A DNA stretch of 64,000 nucleotides from an uncultured Clostridia bacterium (lineage in GTDB: Bacteria; Bacillota; Clostridia; Christensenellales; Borkfalkiaceae): contig CAKQQQ010000001.1 in the NCBI GenBank assembly GCA_934271065.1, forward strand, positions 1 through 64,000, read 5' to 3'. Of the stretch, positions 1 through 7,974 are shown piece by piece. A model generated the notes under the pieces. That model saw only the letters and a list, made by a program, of their open reading frames with translations. It was not told the DNA's origin and did no database searches. Positions within the stretch are counted from its first letter, which is position 1. Each line of letters opens with the position of its first letter. The translations under genes were made by a program, and so were the position numbers.

Positions 1-282
1 AATCGACAAAAACTGTTTTATCCCGACTATATCGTATCCGTGAACGGCGAAACGTGGATAATAGAAACCAAAGGCGGATTTGATAAAGCCGGCAACAGCG
101 AAGATATTGATATTTTCTCGTCGAAGAAGTTTGAAGTGCTAAAAGCATATCTTGAAAAATACGGTCTGAAAGGCGGTTTTGTCCGTTTTGACAAAAACAG
201 CGACGAACTCTGTATTTGTACGGATAACTACAGCGACGATATAACTTCCGACAGATGGAAATTGTTAGACGAGGTGTTTTGA
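1..282 (+). CDS. Type III restriction enzyme Res subunit, C-terminal fragment
   Basis: The open frame enters from the left edge, so only the last 93 residues are present and the true start lies outside the window. The piece reads FYPDYIV near its start, followed by WIIETKGG, which resembles the PD-(E/D)xK-type tail of type III restriction Res helicase-nucleases (FYPDF..., IETKG). The Asp of PDY, and Glu and Lys of ETKG, would be the nuclease residues. In that family the subunit cuts DNA after ATP-driven translocation, together with a Mod methyltransferase. No mod gene is visible here, so it would have to lie further left. The call rests on a short motif; another DEAD-helicase nuclease with the same tail is possible. 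Confidence 0.6.
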   Translation, partial: NRQKLFYPDYIVSVNGETWIIETKGGFDKAGNSEDIDIFSSKKFEVLKAYLEKYGLKGGFVRFDKNSDELCICTDNYSDDITSDRWKLLDEVF

Positions 283-315
283 ATAAATCGGAATCTAAGA
301 TAAGCGGTGGTTGTG

Positions 316-344
316 TTGATTTGTTTCATAATAAATGATATAAT
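316..344 (+). promoter_or_regulatory. Sigma-A promoter of an orphan leader
   Basis: TTGATT at 316-321 and a perfect TATAAT at 339-344 are separated by exactly 17 bases. It points to the short SD-bearing reading frame at 390 and the hairpins that follow. Confidence 0.6.
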
Positions 345-389
345 ATAGATATATAGCATTGCGCCATATTATCTTTATAGGAGCTTATA

Positions 390-437
390 ATGAAGAACAA
401 ATATTACACCATTGAAAAGGATAGCAATCTCTTGTAA
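390..437 (+). CDS. 15-codon leader peptide candidate
   Basis: A Shine-Dalgarno sequence (AGGAG, about 8 bases upstream) precedes ATG and a 15-residue frame, MKNKYYTIEKDSNLL, ending in TAA. A good promoter lies upstream and two hairpins follow at once, the second with a T-rich tail. This is the layout of a translated leader that controls an attenuator. No gene follows in the right place: the next one is the GH78 enzyme 300 bases on, with its own -10 box. It may instead be the 5' remnant of a deleted gene. The function is unknown and the frame is too short to identify. Confidence 0.35.
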   Translation: MKNKYYTIEKDSNLL

Positions 438-442
438 AAAAT

Positions 443-475
443 AAGCCGAAACTCCCAAGGGGGCCCTCTCGGCTT
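443..475 (+). promoter_or_regulatory. Stem-loop after leader peptide (attenuator part)
   Basis: AAGCCGA (443-449) pairs with TCGGCTT (469-475), and the C-rich and G-rich tracts inside can pair as well. It begins six bases after the stop codon of the leader peptide and has no T-run of its own, so it may be an anti-terminator or pause structure. Confidence 0.35.
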
Positions 476-487
476 GCTTGAAAAAAC

Positions 488-526
488 AAAACGAACTCAA
501 GAATGTTTCTCGGGTTCGTTTTATTC
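488..526 (+). terminator. Rho-independent terminator of the leader
   Basis: AAAACGAACTC (488-498) pairs with GGGTTCGTTTT (512-522) with one G-T pair, followed by a T-rich stretch. It closes the short transcript starting near 350. Confidence 0.6.
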
Positions 527-732
527 TTGTTTGGGGCACTACGAATAACGTAAGTTGAGCCGATGCGTTAATTGCGGATGAGTACTCGATAAATCGATAA
601 AAAGTGCTATATAAAAATAAAAAAATGATTTATTTTGCCGGCGATCTGCTTTATAATGTTAAACAGAATGAGAACCATGAGCGGTTCTCTTTTGCCTATT
701 TTTAAGTTTTTGACGGAGCACCGGGGACTTGT
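527..732 (+). promoter_or_regulatory. GH78 leader: -10 box and small attenuator hairpin
   Basis: A consensus TATAAT lies at 652-657 with only a weak AT-rich -35. About 13 bases after it, GAGAACC (670-676) pairs with GGTTCTC (683-689) and runs into TTTT, with further T-rich sequence behind. This is a small intrinsic-terminator shape inside the 5' leader of the GH78 gene. It could be an attenuator or the end of an upstream transcript. The rest of 527-640 shows nothing else recognisable. Confidence 0.35.
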
Positions 733-2892
733 ATGTGGATTACGATCAGAAAAGATGTAGATATCGAAGGCTTGCCGATATTTCAGAAAAAGTTTACTTT
801 AAACGGCGATCTCGTCCGTTGTAAACTCAAAATAACGGCAACCGGAATTTTCGAGATTAAAATCAACGGACACGTTATTCCCGATCTGTTCATGCCGGGT
901 TGGAGTAATTACGTTAAGTATATCGACGTGTGCGAGTATGATATTACGGAATATATCGTTAAAGAAAATACGATAAGCGTTACCGTCGCGAACGGTTGGT
1001 ACTCGGGAAAACTCGGTTACGGAAACAGAACGAACGTTTTCGGCGATATGAAAAGACTCTTCGCAGAGATCGATCTTTCTTACGCTGACGGGAAAAAAGA
1101 GAAAATCGAGACGGACGAAAGTTGGGAATATTCCGTTTCCGACGTCGTTTCCGCAGACTTTTTCGACGGAGAAATAATTGATGCCACGCGGCGTTATAAA
1201 AAAGAAAAAGCCGTCTATAAGTCGATTGATTGCGATTTTGACGTTCCGTTTTCGATTTACGATCGCGAACCGGTGCGCGTCGTTAATGTGATCGAACCGC
1301 AAATAATTTATTCCGACGAAACAACCGTTCGTTACGATTTTGGCGCAAATTTTGCAGGTGTCGTCAGAGTGCGGGCAAAGGGCAGAAAGGGTAGCGTTTT
1401 AATTGCGAAATATGCCGAAATGCTGGATAAAAACGGCGAACTGTATACCGCAAATCTGAGGCGTGCGAAATGTACCGACGCGTTTGTACTTTCGGGAAAT
1501 GAAGATCTGTTCGAACCGCTGTTTACGTTTCACGGCTTCAGATATGCAGAGCTGAAAAAAGAAGCGGACGAGATAATTATCGGCGTAAAAGGGCTTGTTA
1601 TTTCACAGGACATAGATTATTACGGCAGTTTTGAATGTTCTGACGATACGATAAACGGCGTTTACGCTATGGCTTTGAACGGGCAAAAGAGCAATTTTAT
1701 CGCTATTCCCACAGATTGTCCTCAGCGCGACGAACGTTTGGGCTGGAGCGGCGACGCCGAGGTTTTCTGCAATTCCGCAATGTTCAACGCCGATTGTAAT
1801 AAATTTTTTAAAAATTACCTTAAAATGTTAAGAACGGATACTTTGGAAAACGGCAGAATACCGTCCATAGTTCCGTTGTATATGGCGGTTGCCGATAACA
1901 CGGCAGGAGTGCCCGGGTGGGGCGATTGCATTGCGGTCATGCCGTATTTTCATTATCTGCATTACCGCGATAAAACGATAATAAAGGATAATTTGCCTGT
2001 CGCCGAAAAATGGGTGGGGTACTACCTTGCAAAAAGCGACGATTATCTGACTAAAATAGTGAATAATTTCGGGGATTGGCTGTCGGTGGACGGCAATACC
2101 GACGTAGACGTTATAAATCAATGTTTTTTCGGCTATTCCGCGTTGTTAGTGGCAAAAATGTGCAAAATTATCGGGCTTGACGATAAAAACGAAGAATATA
2201 CGAAAGTTTACGAAAACTGCAAAAACGCTTTTCGCAAAAACTATTTTGTAAACGGAATTATAAAGGGCGATACGCAGACGGCATACGCATTTGCTTATGC
2301 GACAGGCTATATAAGTAAAGAAGAAACAAGAAAACGGCTTGTAGACCTGATACGTAAAAACGGCGGCGGGCTTACTACGGGCTTTATAGGCAGCAGGTTC
2401 ATTCTTCCCGTGCTTTGCGATATCGGCGAAACCGAACTTGCGTACGAAACTATGGCTCGTACGGAATATCCGTCTTTGGGATATATGCTCAAAAACGGCG
2501 CAACCACCGTATGGGAACGTTGGAACGGTTACACTAAAGAAAACGGATTTGAAGATCCCGAAATGAACTCGTTCAATCATTACAGTCTGGGTTCGTGCGT
2601 AGAATGGCTTTATTCTTACGTTTTGGGCATAAAACTCTCGCCGTATACCGAAAAAGTCGTAATATCGCCCGCATTTTGCGAAAAACTTACCTATGCAAAA
2701 GGGTGTACCCGCGTTAAAGACGGCAATCTGCAGGTTTACTGGGAAATAAAAAATTCCGCCGCAGAACTTAAAGTCACGGCGGATGAAGGAGTAAATTACG
2801 AAATCGACTGTTCGGCTTACCGAGTTATATCCTGCGAGAAAAACGGCAACGAAACGACGGCTGTAATTGAAATTAAAAAACCCGAAGAATGA
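733..2892 (+). CDS. Alpha-L-rhamnosidase, GH78 family
   Basis: 719 residues with no signal peptide, so probably cytoplasmic. It removes terminal alpha-L-rhamnose from plant glycans such as rhamnogalacturonan side groups or flavonoid glycosides. The N-terminal third is a jelly-roll beta domain. The (alpha/alpha)6 barrel begins near residue 310 and carries DCPQRDERLGWSGDAEVF at about 328-345, the family hallmark containing the catalytic acid region. WERW near residue 595 supplies the conserved second Glu. It is shorter than many GH78 enzymes (850-1000), lacking extra carbohydrate-binding domains. The ribosome site is weak (GGAG about 14 bases upstream). An AraC regulator is convergent next to it and a sugar ABC transporter follows, so it probably acts on imported oligosaccharide. 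Confidence 0.9.
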   Translation: MWITIRKDVDIEGLPIFQKKFTLNGDLVRCKLKITATGIFEIKINGHVIPDLFMPGWSNYVKYIDVCEYDITEYIVKENTISVTVANGWYSGKLGYGNRTNVFGDMKRLFAEIDLSYADGKKEKIETDESWEYSVSDVVSADFFDGEIIDATRRYKKEKAVYKSIDCDFDVPFSIYDREPVRVVNVIEPQIIYSDETTVRYDFGANFAGVVRVRAKGRKGSVLIAKYAEMLDKNGELYTANLRRAKCTDAFVLSGNEDLFEPLFTFHGFRYAELKKEADEIIIGVKGLVISQDIDYYGSFECSDDTINGVYAMALNGQKSNFIAIPTDCPQRDERLGWSGDAEVFCNSAMFNADCNKFFKNYLKMLRTDTLENGRIPSIVPLYMAVADNTAGVPGWGDCIAVMPYFHYLHYRDKTIIKDNLPVAEKWVGYYLAKSDDYLTKIVNNFGDWLSVDGNTDVDVINQCFFGYSALLVAKMCKIIGLDDKNEEYTKVYENCKNAFRKNYFVNGIIKGDTQTAYAFAYATGYISKEETRKRLVDLIRKNGGGLTTGFIGSRFILPVLCDIGETELAYETMARTEYPSLGYMLKNGATTVWERWNGYTKENGFEDPEMNSFNHYSLGSCVEWLYSYVLGIKLSPYTEKVVISPAFCEKLTYAKGCTRVKDGNLQVYWEIKNSAAELKVTADEGVNYEIDCSAYRVISCEKNGNETTAVIEIKKPEE

Positions 2893-2904
2893 AAATTCAT
2901 CGGG
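2870..2904 (-). terminator. Terminator of the AraC gene, inside the GH78 3' end
   Basis: On the minus strand CCCGATGAAT pairs with ATTCTTCGGG with one mismatch, and six T follow (plus-strand A-run at 2875-2880). It overlaps the last codons of the convergent GH78 gene. On the plus strand the hairpin has no T-tract, so it terminates only the regulator. Confidence 0.55.
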
Positions 2905-2950
2905 CATCGATACCGTTTTGCAGGCAAATAAAGCACTGCGTTAAACCGGG

Positions 2951-3772
2951 TTATTGATTATTTCTGAAAGAATTGCGATATTCCACGGGCGAAACGTGAT
3001 ATTTTTCCTTGAATTTGCGCGCGAAGAACGACTGATTGTCGTAACCGACTTTGGTTGAAACGGTAATTACGTTAATGTCGGTAGATGACAAAAGTCGCGC
3101 GGCATAGGAAATTCTGAGTTCCGTGATGTATTCGATGAGCGTTTTGCCCACATAGGTTTTGAACAACTTTATAAAGTGCGAGTGCGAATAAGAACTCAGT
3201 TTGATAACGTCGTTTATTCTCATCGAAAAAACGTCGGGATCGGAAATTTGTTGCAAGAAAGACAAAATGTTTTCGGGCAGTGTTTTTTCAAACTTATGCT
3301 CGATATAAAATCCGAGAAGATAATATACGATCGATGCGAGAATAGGGCTTAGATCTTTGTTGTTTTGCCCAAGCGGATCGAGCTTGTTTAAGCGCGAGTG
3401 AATCTCGTTGAACGTTTCCAGATTGAGTTTAACCACTACCGGCTTTTGTCTGTGCGAAAGCGTTTCGTACAGATTCGGTTGCAAAGTGTCGGCAATCTGC
3501 TGCATTTTTTCAATCGAAATACAAATGTCCCTACGTTTTATGGGTGTATCGGAAACGAATTGATGAATATGTTGTGGGCCGAGTAATAAAAAATCGCCCG
3601 GCATAAGCGGATATTCCGTGCCGTTCACTATATTTACGCCTTTACCATCCGTAGTAGAAGTAAATTCCCAATCGCTGTGTTTGTGAACGACGCTGTTGTC
3701 GGTCCACAAAAAAGTGTTAAGTTCGTTTGGTGCAAGTTTTGAAATTATCTTCTTAACGTAATCGTCTTTCAT
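2951..3772 (-). CDS. AraC/XylS-family regulator with cupin sensor
   Basis: 273 residues. The N-terminal half is a cupin-like ligand domain (HKHSDWEF at about 31-38, then PGDFLLLGP). The C-terminal 100 residues are the paired AraC helix-turn-helix, ending with VGYDNQSFFARKFKEKY and SPVEYR, the family signature. Such proteins usually activate sugar genes when an oligosaccharide binds the cupin. It is divergent from the transporter at 4219 and convergent with GH78, so rhamnose- or galactose-containing ligands are likely (inference). A perfect-spaced promoter on the minus strand places the transcription start on the ATG, so the mRNA appears leaderless with no SD. Confidence 0.9.
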   Translation of the reverse strand: MKDDYVKKIISKLAPNELNTFLWTDNSVVHKHSDWEFTSTTDGKGVNIVNGTEYPLMPGDFLLLGPQHIHQFVSDTPIKRRDICISIEKMQQIADTLQPNLYETLSHRQKPVVVKLNLETFNEIHSRLNKLDPLGQNNKDLSPILASIVYYLLGFYIEHKFEKTLPENILSFLQQISDPDVFSMRINDVIKLSSYSHSHFIKLFKTYVGKTLIEYITELRISYAARLLSSTDINVITVSTKVGYDNQSFFARKFKEKYHVSPVEYRNSFRNNQ

Positions 3773-3778
3773 ATTGTT

Positions 3779-3807
3779 ATCATAGCGTAATTATTGTCGA
3801 TTGTCAA
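3779..3807 (-). promoter_or_regulatory. Promoter of the AraC gene, leaderless layout
   Basis: On the minus strand TTGACA (3807-3802), a 17-base spacer, and TATGAT (3784-3779). Only six bases separate the -10 box from ATG at 3772, so the +1 should fall on or next to the start codon. Confidence 0.7.
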
Positions 3808-4110
3808 CTTTTTAACCAAAAAACGCGCGTAAAAACGTAAAAATAGCAAAGAAAGTGAAAACAAATCCAAGAAAGGCGAAGAAGAACGGCAAGAATAGCC
3901 GACAGGCAAAAAAAATAAAAAAACAGCGAATAGCGATAAATGTATGATTGAAAATGCAGCGTAACGCATGCTAATATTTTGGTGACGATAGAAGTAGTGG
4001 CAATCTTGCGTTTTTATCCTGATGACAAAAGGGCGCGCGGCTTACCCGAAAATACATAAAAAACGTAATCGATCAAACGTAATGCGGGCGGACGAATACA
4101 CAAAAATCGT
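3808..4110. other. Gene-free control region between AraC and transporter genes
   Basis: About 300 bases, purine-rich on the plus strand. It has no credible reading frame with an SD and no strong hairpin that I can see. It separates the araC promoter from the operator pair of the transporter promoter and may hold binding sites for the AraC protein, but no repeated half-site stands out. Confidence 0.4.
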
Positions 4111-4126
4111 AAAAGGCATGCCTTTT
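4111..4126. promoter_or_regulatory. Perfect 16-bp palindrome, operator candidate 1
   Basis: AAAAGGCATGCCTTTT is its own reverse complement with no spacer. It directly abuts the second palindrome and lies about 35 bases upstream of the TATAAT box of the transporter promoter. It probably binds a dimeric repressor or activator. Confidence 0.5.
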
Positions 4127-4151
4127 GCTTGACAAAGCAACTTTGTCAAGC
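4127..4151. promoter_or_regulatory. Perfect 11+3+11 inverted repeat, operator candidate 2
   Basis: GCTTGACAAAG, a three-base spacer CAA, then CTTTGTCAAGC, complementary at all 11 positions. It covers the position of the -35 element for the -10 at 4161-4166. It could serve as a repressor operator or as an RNA hairpin if transcription begins upstream. Confidence 0.6.
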
Positions 4152-4160
4152 AGCGGGACT

Positions 4161-4166
4161 TATAAT
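4161..4166 (+). promoter_or_regulatory. -10 box of the sugar-transporter operon
   Basis: A consensus TATAAT 53 bases upstream of the binding-protein start. The -35 position 17 bases upstream (CAACTT) is poor and lies inside the inverted repeat, as expected for an activator-dependent or repressor-blocked promoter. Confidence 0.5.
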
Positions 4167-4218
4167 GCAAAAAATAAAAAATATTTAAGCAACATTATAT
4201 AGAAGGAGCTTAACAAAA

Positions 4219-5925
4219 ATGATGAAAAAACTCAAAACAATCGTTGCTACCATGCTCGCCGCGGTCTCGGCTTTAACTATGAGCGCGTGCGGCGGTGGCG
4301 GCAACAATTCCGCGAAAGAAGATCCCACTAAGACGTATCTTGACGTCGGCGTTTTCGACGCAGGTTTAGGTACGACTTATTTCGATGAATTGAAAAAAGA
4401 TTTTGAAGCATATTATGCCGAAACTCCGTTTGAAGAAGGCAAAAAAGGCGTAGTTGTCCGGGCGCTTAAAAAAAGCACGGAGTTTAACCCCGCAAACCTT
4501 ATCGGTTCTATGCAGAACTATGAACCGGTTATGTACGTTCTCGACCACGGAGATTACGAAGAGTTTACCAAAAAGAACATGTTCCTGGACGTAACCGACG
4601 TTATGACCGAGAAATATCTCGACAAAGACGGCAATATTGCCGCCGATACGGGTGAAACCGCAACTAAGTCCATTGAAGAAACTATGTACGACGGTTATTC
4701 GGACGTTTACAAGAAGAACGGACGCTATTATGCCGTTCCCTATATGCTTTCCACAACGGGTATAATTTATGACGCCGATTTGTTCGACGAAGCTAAACTC
4801 TTCTTCAAAAACGACGGCACGCTCGGTGCGACCGCAGCGGACGTCAAGGCGGGTACGGCTTCGGTCGGTCCCGACGGCGAGGCGGGTACTTCCGATGACG
4901 GTCTTCCCGCAACGTGGGGCGAGTTCCTTAAACTTCTCGATATGATCAGAAATAAGGGATATATTCCGTTTACTTGGGCAGAATCCCCCACGACGTATCA
5001 GCTTTCTCGTCTTTTTAACGCTTTTTGGGCAAATTACGAAGGATATGACGATTATATGCTGAACTATACGTTCAACGGAAAAGATAGTCAGTTCGATGAT
5101 ATTGACGAAAACAATTTCATTCAGCTTCTCGATCAGGAAGGCAGAAGAGCCGCTATAAAAGCCTTCTACGATATAACGAAGAATTCGGGCAACTATTCAG
5201 CTCAGGCTGTACCCGGCGGCGGCAACACGCATAAGGGTGCGCTGAGCGAATACGTTCAGAGTAAACGTTTCGGCAAAAGAATTGCCATGACGGTAGAAAA
5301 CAGTTATTGGGAACAGGAAACCCGCGAAGTATTCGAAAGCGAACCGTCGCAGGCTATCAACGGATACGGCAAACGTAATTTCAAGTATATGCCTGTTCCT
5401 GAATTTGTCGGCGTTGACGGCATTACCGATCAGACCAATACCGAACGTATTCTTCCCGCTCAGTTTGCGGAAAGTTACGTATGCTTAAGCGCAAAAAACA
5501 AAAATAAGAATGCAGACGTTCAGGTAAAAATCGCCAAACTCTTCATTAAATTCATGCAGCAAAGATCTCAGCTTGTAAAATACACAAAAAATACCGGCTG
5601 CATCAGACCTTACAACTACGCCGTTACCGCTGAAGAAAAAGCGTTGTGCACTCCGTACACGCAGAGCCTTCTTACCTTTATCGAAGAAGGCGCAAGACTT
5701 GCGCCCAACCTTCTTTCGGCAACAAAACGCCGCGCATATAACGGCGAAATCGGTTTCCACGAAACCGATAACGGTTTTGCTTTCCGTGCAAGAGTAGGTA
5801 ATTCGACCTATATGGATCCGTTCACTTATTTCTATCAGAATAAGAATAAAACCGTAGACAATGCGGTTACCGATATGACGACGACCATAACGGACTTCTT
5901 AAAGCGGGCAGGCGCAATCAGCTGA
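4219..5925 (+). CDS. Extracellular sugar-binding lipoprotein of a CUT1 ABC transporter
   Basis: 568 residues, with AAGGAG 10 bases before ATG. Residues 1-24 are a lipoprotein signal (Lys-rich start, hydrophobic core, cleavage before Cys24), followed by a flexible GGGGNN linker. The rest has the bilobal family-1 solute-binding shape, with the tryptophan- and tyrosine-rich stretches usual for oligosaccharide sites. The length (over 500) fits binding proteins of larger oligosaccharides such as the LplA type. It captures sugar outside the membrane and hands it to the two permeases just downstream. No ATPase is encoded nearby; a shared MsmX-type ATPase elsewhere is likely (inference). A strong stem-loop follows the stop codon. 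Confidence 0.88.
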   Translation: MMKKLKTIVATMLAAVSALTMSACGGGGNNSAKEDPTKTYLDVGVFDAGLGTTYFDELKKDFEAYYAETPFEEGKKGVVVRALKKSTEFNPANLIGSMQNYEPVMYVLDHGDYEEFTKKNMFLDVTDVMTEKYLDKDGNIAADTGETATKSIEETMYDGYSDVYKKNGRYYAVPYMLSTTGIIYDADLFDEAKLFFKNDGTLGATAADVKAGTASVGPDGEAGTSDDGLPATWGEFLKLLDMIRNKGYIPFTWAESPTTYQLSRLFNAFWANYEGYDDYMLNYTFNGKDSQFDDIDENNFIQLLDQEGRRAAIKAFYDITKNSGNYSAQAVPGGGNTHKGALSEYVQSKRFGKRIAMTVENSYWEQETREVFESEPSQAINGYGKRNFKYMPVPEFVGVDGITDQTNTERILPAQFAESYVCLSAKNKNKNADVQVKIAKLFIKFMQQRSQLVKYTKNTGCIRPYNYAVTAEEKALCTPYTQSLLTFIEEGARLAPNLLSATKRRAYNGEIGFHETDNGFAFRARVGNSTYMDPFTYFYQNKNKTVDNAVTDMTTTITDFLKRAGAIS

Positions 5926-5942
5926 TTAAACCGAAAAACAGT

Positions 5943-5977
5943 ATATTACCGCGACGAAAAAATCGTCGCGGTAATAT
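5943..5977 (+). promoter_or_regulatory. 15-bp intercistronic stem-loop after binding-protein gene
   Basis: A 15-base arm (5943-5957) is perfectly complementary to 5963-5977, with a five-A loop and no T-tract after it. Hairpins at this place in sugar ABC operons usually protect the upstream mRNA, giving more binding protein than permease. Confidence 0.65.
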
Positions 5978-6043
5978 GGCTAAATAAGACGTATACTACG
6001 TTTGACCGTACTGCGGCATACACAATAAAAGACAGGCAAAGTT

Positions 6044-7054
6044 ATGAGAGATAAACCTTCGTTATTAAGAAACGTCAAGTGGTTTTTTTACGACGTTAAA
6101 GTTAAATTACTCGGGCGGTTTGAAAAAAACAGAAAGCCTAAAGCATACAACAAAAAATTAGGGCAAAACGTATTTTTGTTTTTCTTTTTGCTTTTTCCGA
6201 TAGCACAATTCCTTGTGTTTTACGTAGGCGTTGCCGCCAACACGTTAAAACTTGCGTTTCAGGTATGGGATGCCGACACTCAGACGTATTTCTTTTCGTT
6301 TTCGACGTTCGAGCGTGCGTTCAACGAGTTTTTCGTTACGGGCGAGATGTCGCTGCTTATAAAAAACTCGGCGATACAATTCGCGGCGGGTTTATTTATA
6401 GGCATGCCGATCCAAATTATGGTTGCGTACGTCGTGTTCAAACAGGTACCGCTTTCAAACGTATTTAAGGTAATGTTGTTCATGCCGAACATTATTTCAA
6501 GCCTTGTTTTCGTTATGTGCGCAAAAGTATTGGTGCAAAAAGGCTTACCGGTTTTAATGCACGATGAAGGATTGCGGCTTCTCAACCCGTATAATTCGTC
6601 AAGTTTTTATACGGTTCTGATTTTCGGAATGTGGATGAATTTTGCGGGCGGTCTTATCATTTATCTTTCGGCTATGTGCAGCATATCCAAAGATATTATG
6701 GAATACGGTCAGCTTGAGAACATGTCATCTTTCAAAGAGTTCCGGTACGTCGTTCTTCCGTCCATATTCCCGACCATCGTAACTTATATAATCGTCGCCA
6801 TTGCCGCATTCTTTACCAACTACGGGCATTTTTACTCGTTCTACGGCGGAGAAGGCAGCGGTATGCAGGTTTATATGACGCTCGGCTTGTACTTCTTCAA
6901 AAAAGTAGCGGGCGGGTTAAACACGCCGATGAGCGCGCTTCGTTCGGAATATCCTATAGTTTCCGCTTCGGGTATACTGTTCACGGCAATCGTAGCGCCC
7001 ATAACTTTCTTAACCAAGCATTTGCTTGAAAAATACGGACCGAGCGAGGATTAA
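6044..7054 (+). CDS. CUT1 ABC sugar permease, subunit 1 (LplB/UgpA type)
   Basis: 336 residues. A cytoplasmic basic N-terminus of about 45 residues is followed by six predicted membrane segments, the first being VFLFFFLLFPIAQFLVFYVG. The cytoplasmic EAA loop lies near residues 222-245 (EYGQLENMSSFKEF ending VVLPS). The usual EAA...G signature is degenerate here: the Gly is replaced. This loop normally docks the ATPase. The gene sits 118 bases after the binding protein and is followed directly by the second permease. It forms the membrane channel with that subunit. Confidence 0.85.
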   Translation: MRDKPSLLRNVKWFFYDVKVKLLGRFEKNRKPKAYNKKLGQNVFLFFFLLFPIAQFLVFYVGVAANTLKLAFQVWDADTQTYFFSFSTFERAFNEFFVTGEMSLLIKNSAIQFAAGLFIGMPIQIMVAYVVFKQVPLSNVFKVMLFMPNIISSLVFVMCAKVLVQKGLPVLMHDEGLRLLNPYNSSSFYTVLIFGMWMNFAGGLIIYLSAMCSISKDIMEYGQLENMSSFKEFRYVVLPSIFPTIVTYIIVAIAAFFTNYGHFYSFYGGEGSGMQVYMTLGLYFFKKVAGGLNTPMSALRSEYPIVSASGILFTAIVAPITFLTKHLLEKYGPSED

Positions 7055-7058
7055 AATT

Positions 7059-7955
7059 ATGAGTATCGGAAGAAGAAAAAAAATTGCTCGCAAAATGGAC
7101 GCGTTCCAGATAGTGCTTTACGTCATCGTGGCTTTTTATTGCTTGTCGATGGTGTACGTGTTGTTTTTCGGGCTTATAAATTCGCTTAAATCTTCTACGG
7201 ATTACCAGTGGCTCAATCCTTTCGGGTTTCCGCATTCGGAGGCGGGCGGCTGGCAGTTCAAAAACTATATCAACGTTCTGAGCGAGTTTAAGGTTTCGAG
7301 CATGAGTATGGGCGGCAACGAAATAGGTCTTTGGCAGATGTTCTTGAATTCGCTGCTGTATGCCGTTTGCATGGCGCTGTTTAATATGGCTACTCAGATA
7401 ATGGTGGCGTACGCTACGGCGAAATACGATTTTAAATTGAAACCCGTGCTTTACGGCGTTGCCGTAATAGTTATGCTGCTTCCCATAATCGGATCTCTTG
7501 CGTCCGAAGTACAGATGGCGAATACTTTCAAATTTACGAATAACCTGCTTGGTATTTGCCTTATGAAATGTAAATATGCGGGGCTGTATTTTCTGGTGTT
7601 TTATGCAACGTTCAGGAGTGTTTCCTGGACGTACGCCGAAGCCGCTCAGATTGACGGCGCGGGGCATTTTAAAATCTTTATACAAATCATGCTTCCGCTT
7701 ATAAAGAGTACGGCTTTCGCGGTGTTTATATTGTTGTTTATAGAATATTGGAACGATTATTACACTCCGATGATATTCCTGCCTCAAGCCCCCACGATGT
7801 CTTACGGTTTGTTTGTATTCCAGACAGATAACGGGGCAAGCGTTCCGATTCAACTTGCGGCTTGTCTGTTGACTTGTTTACCGATTCTCGTTCTTTTCGT
7901 TGTGTTCAAAGATAAAATCATGGGCAACGTAACGATGGGCGGAATTAAAGGTTGA
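7059..7955 (+). CDS. CUT1 ABC sugar permease, subunit 2 (LplC/MalG type)
   Basis: 298 residues from ATG at 7059, chosen over the TTG at 7026 because GAGG lies nine bases before it and it clears the previous stop. Six membrane segments are visible, starting with LYVIVAFYCLSMVYVLFFGL. The EAA loop is canonical: YAEAAQIDGAGHFKIF followed by IMLPL, near residues 195-220. It pairs with the permease at 6044. Together with the lipoprotein at 4219 these make an importer lacking only its ATPase. Confidence 0.88.
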   Translation: MSIGRRKKIARKMDAFQIVLYVIVAFYCLSMVYVLFFGLINSLKSSTDYQWLNPFGFPHSEAGGWQFKNYINVLSEFKVSSMSMGGNEIGLWQMFLNSLLYAVCMALFNMATQIMVAYATAKYDFKLKPVLYGVAVIVMLLPIIGSLASEVQMANTFKFTNNLLGICLMKCKYAGLYFLVFYATFRSVSWTYAEAAQIDGAGHFKIFIQIMLPLIKSTAFAVFILLFIEYWNDYYTPMIFLPQAPTMSYGLFVFQTDNGASVPIQLAACLLTCLPILVLFVVFKDKIMGNVTMGGIKG

Positions 7956-7974
7956 TTACCGATAGGAGAATTAA

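Noticed and set aside
2146..2907. 253-codon open frame opposite GH78
   Set aside because: Overlaps a confident enzyme and would start in the AraC terminator; no domain.
6981..7853. 290-codon open frame on the minus strand within the permease gene
   Set aside because: Antisense shadow of a certain permease; no SD or recognisable fold.
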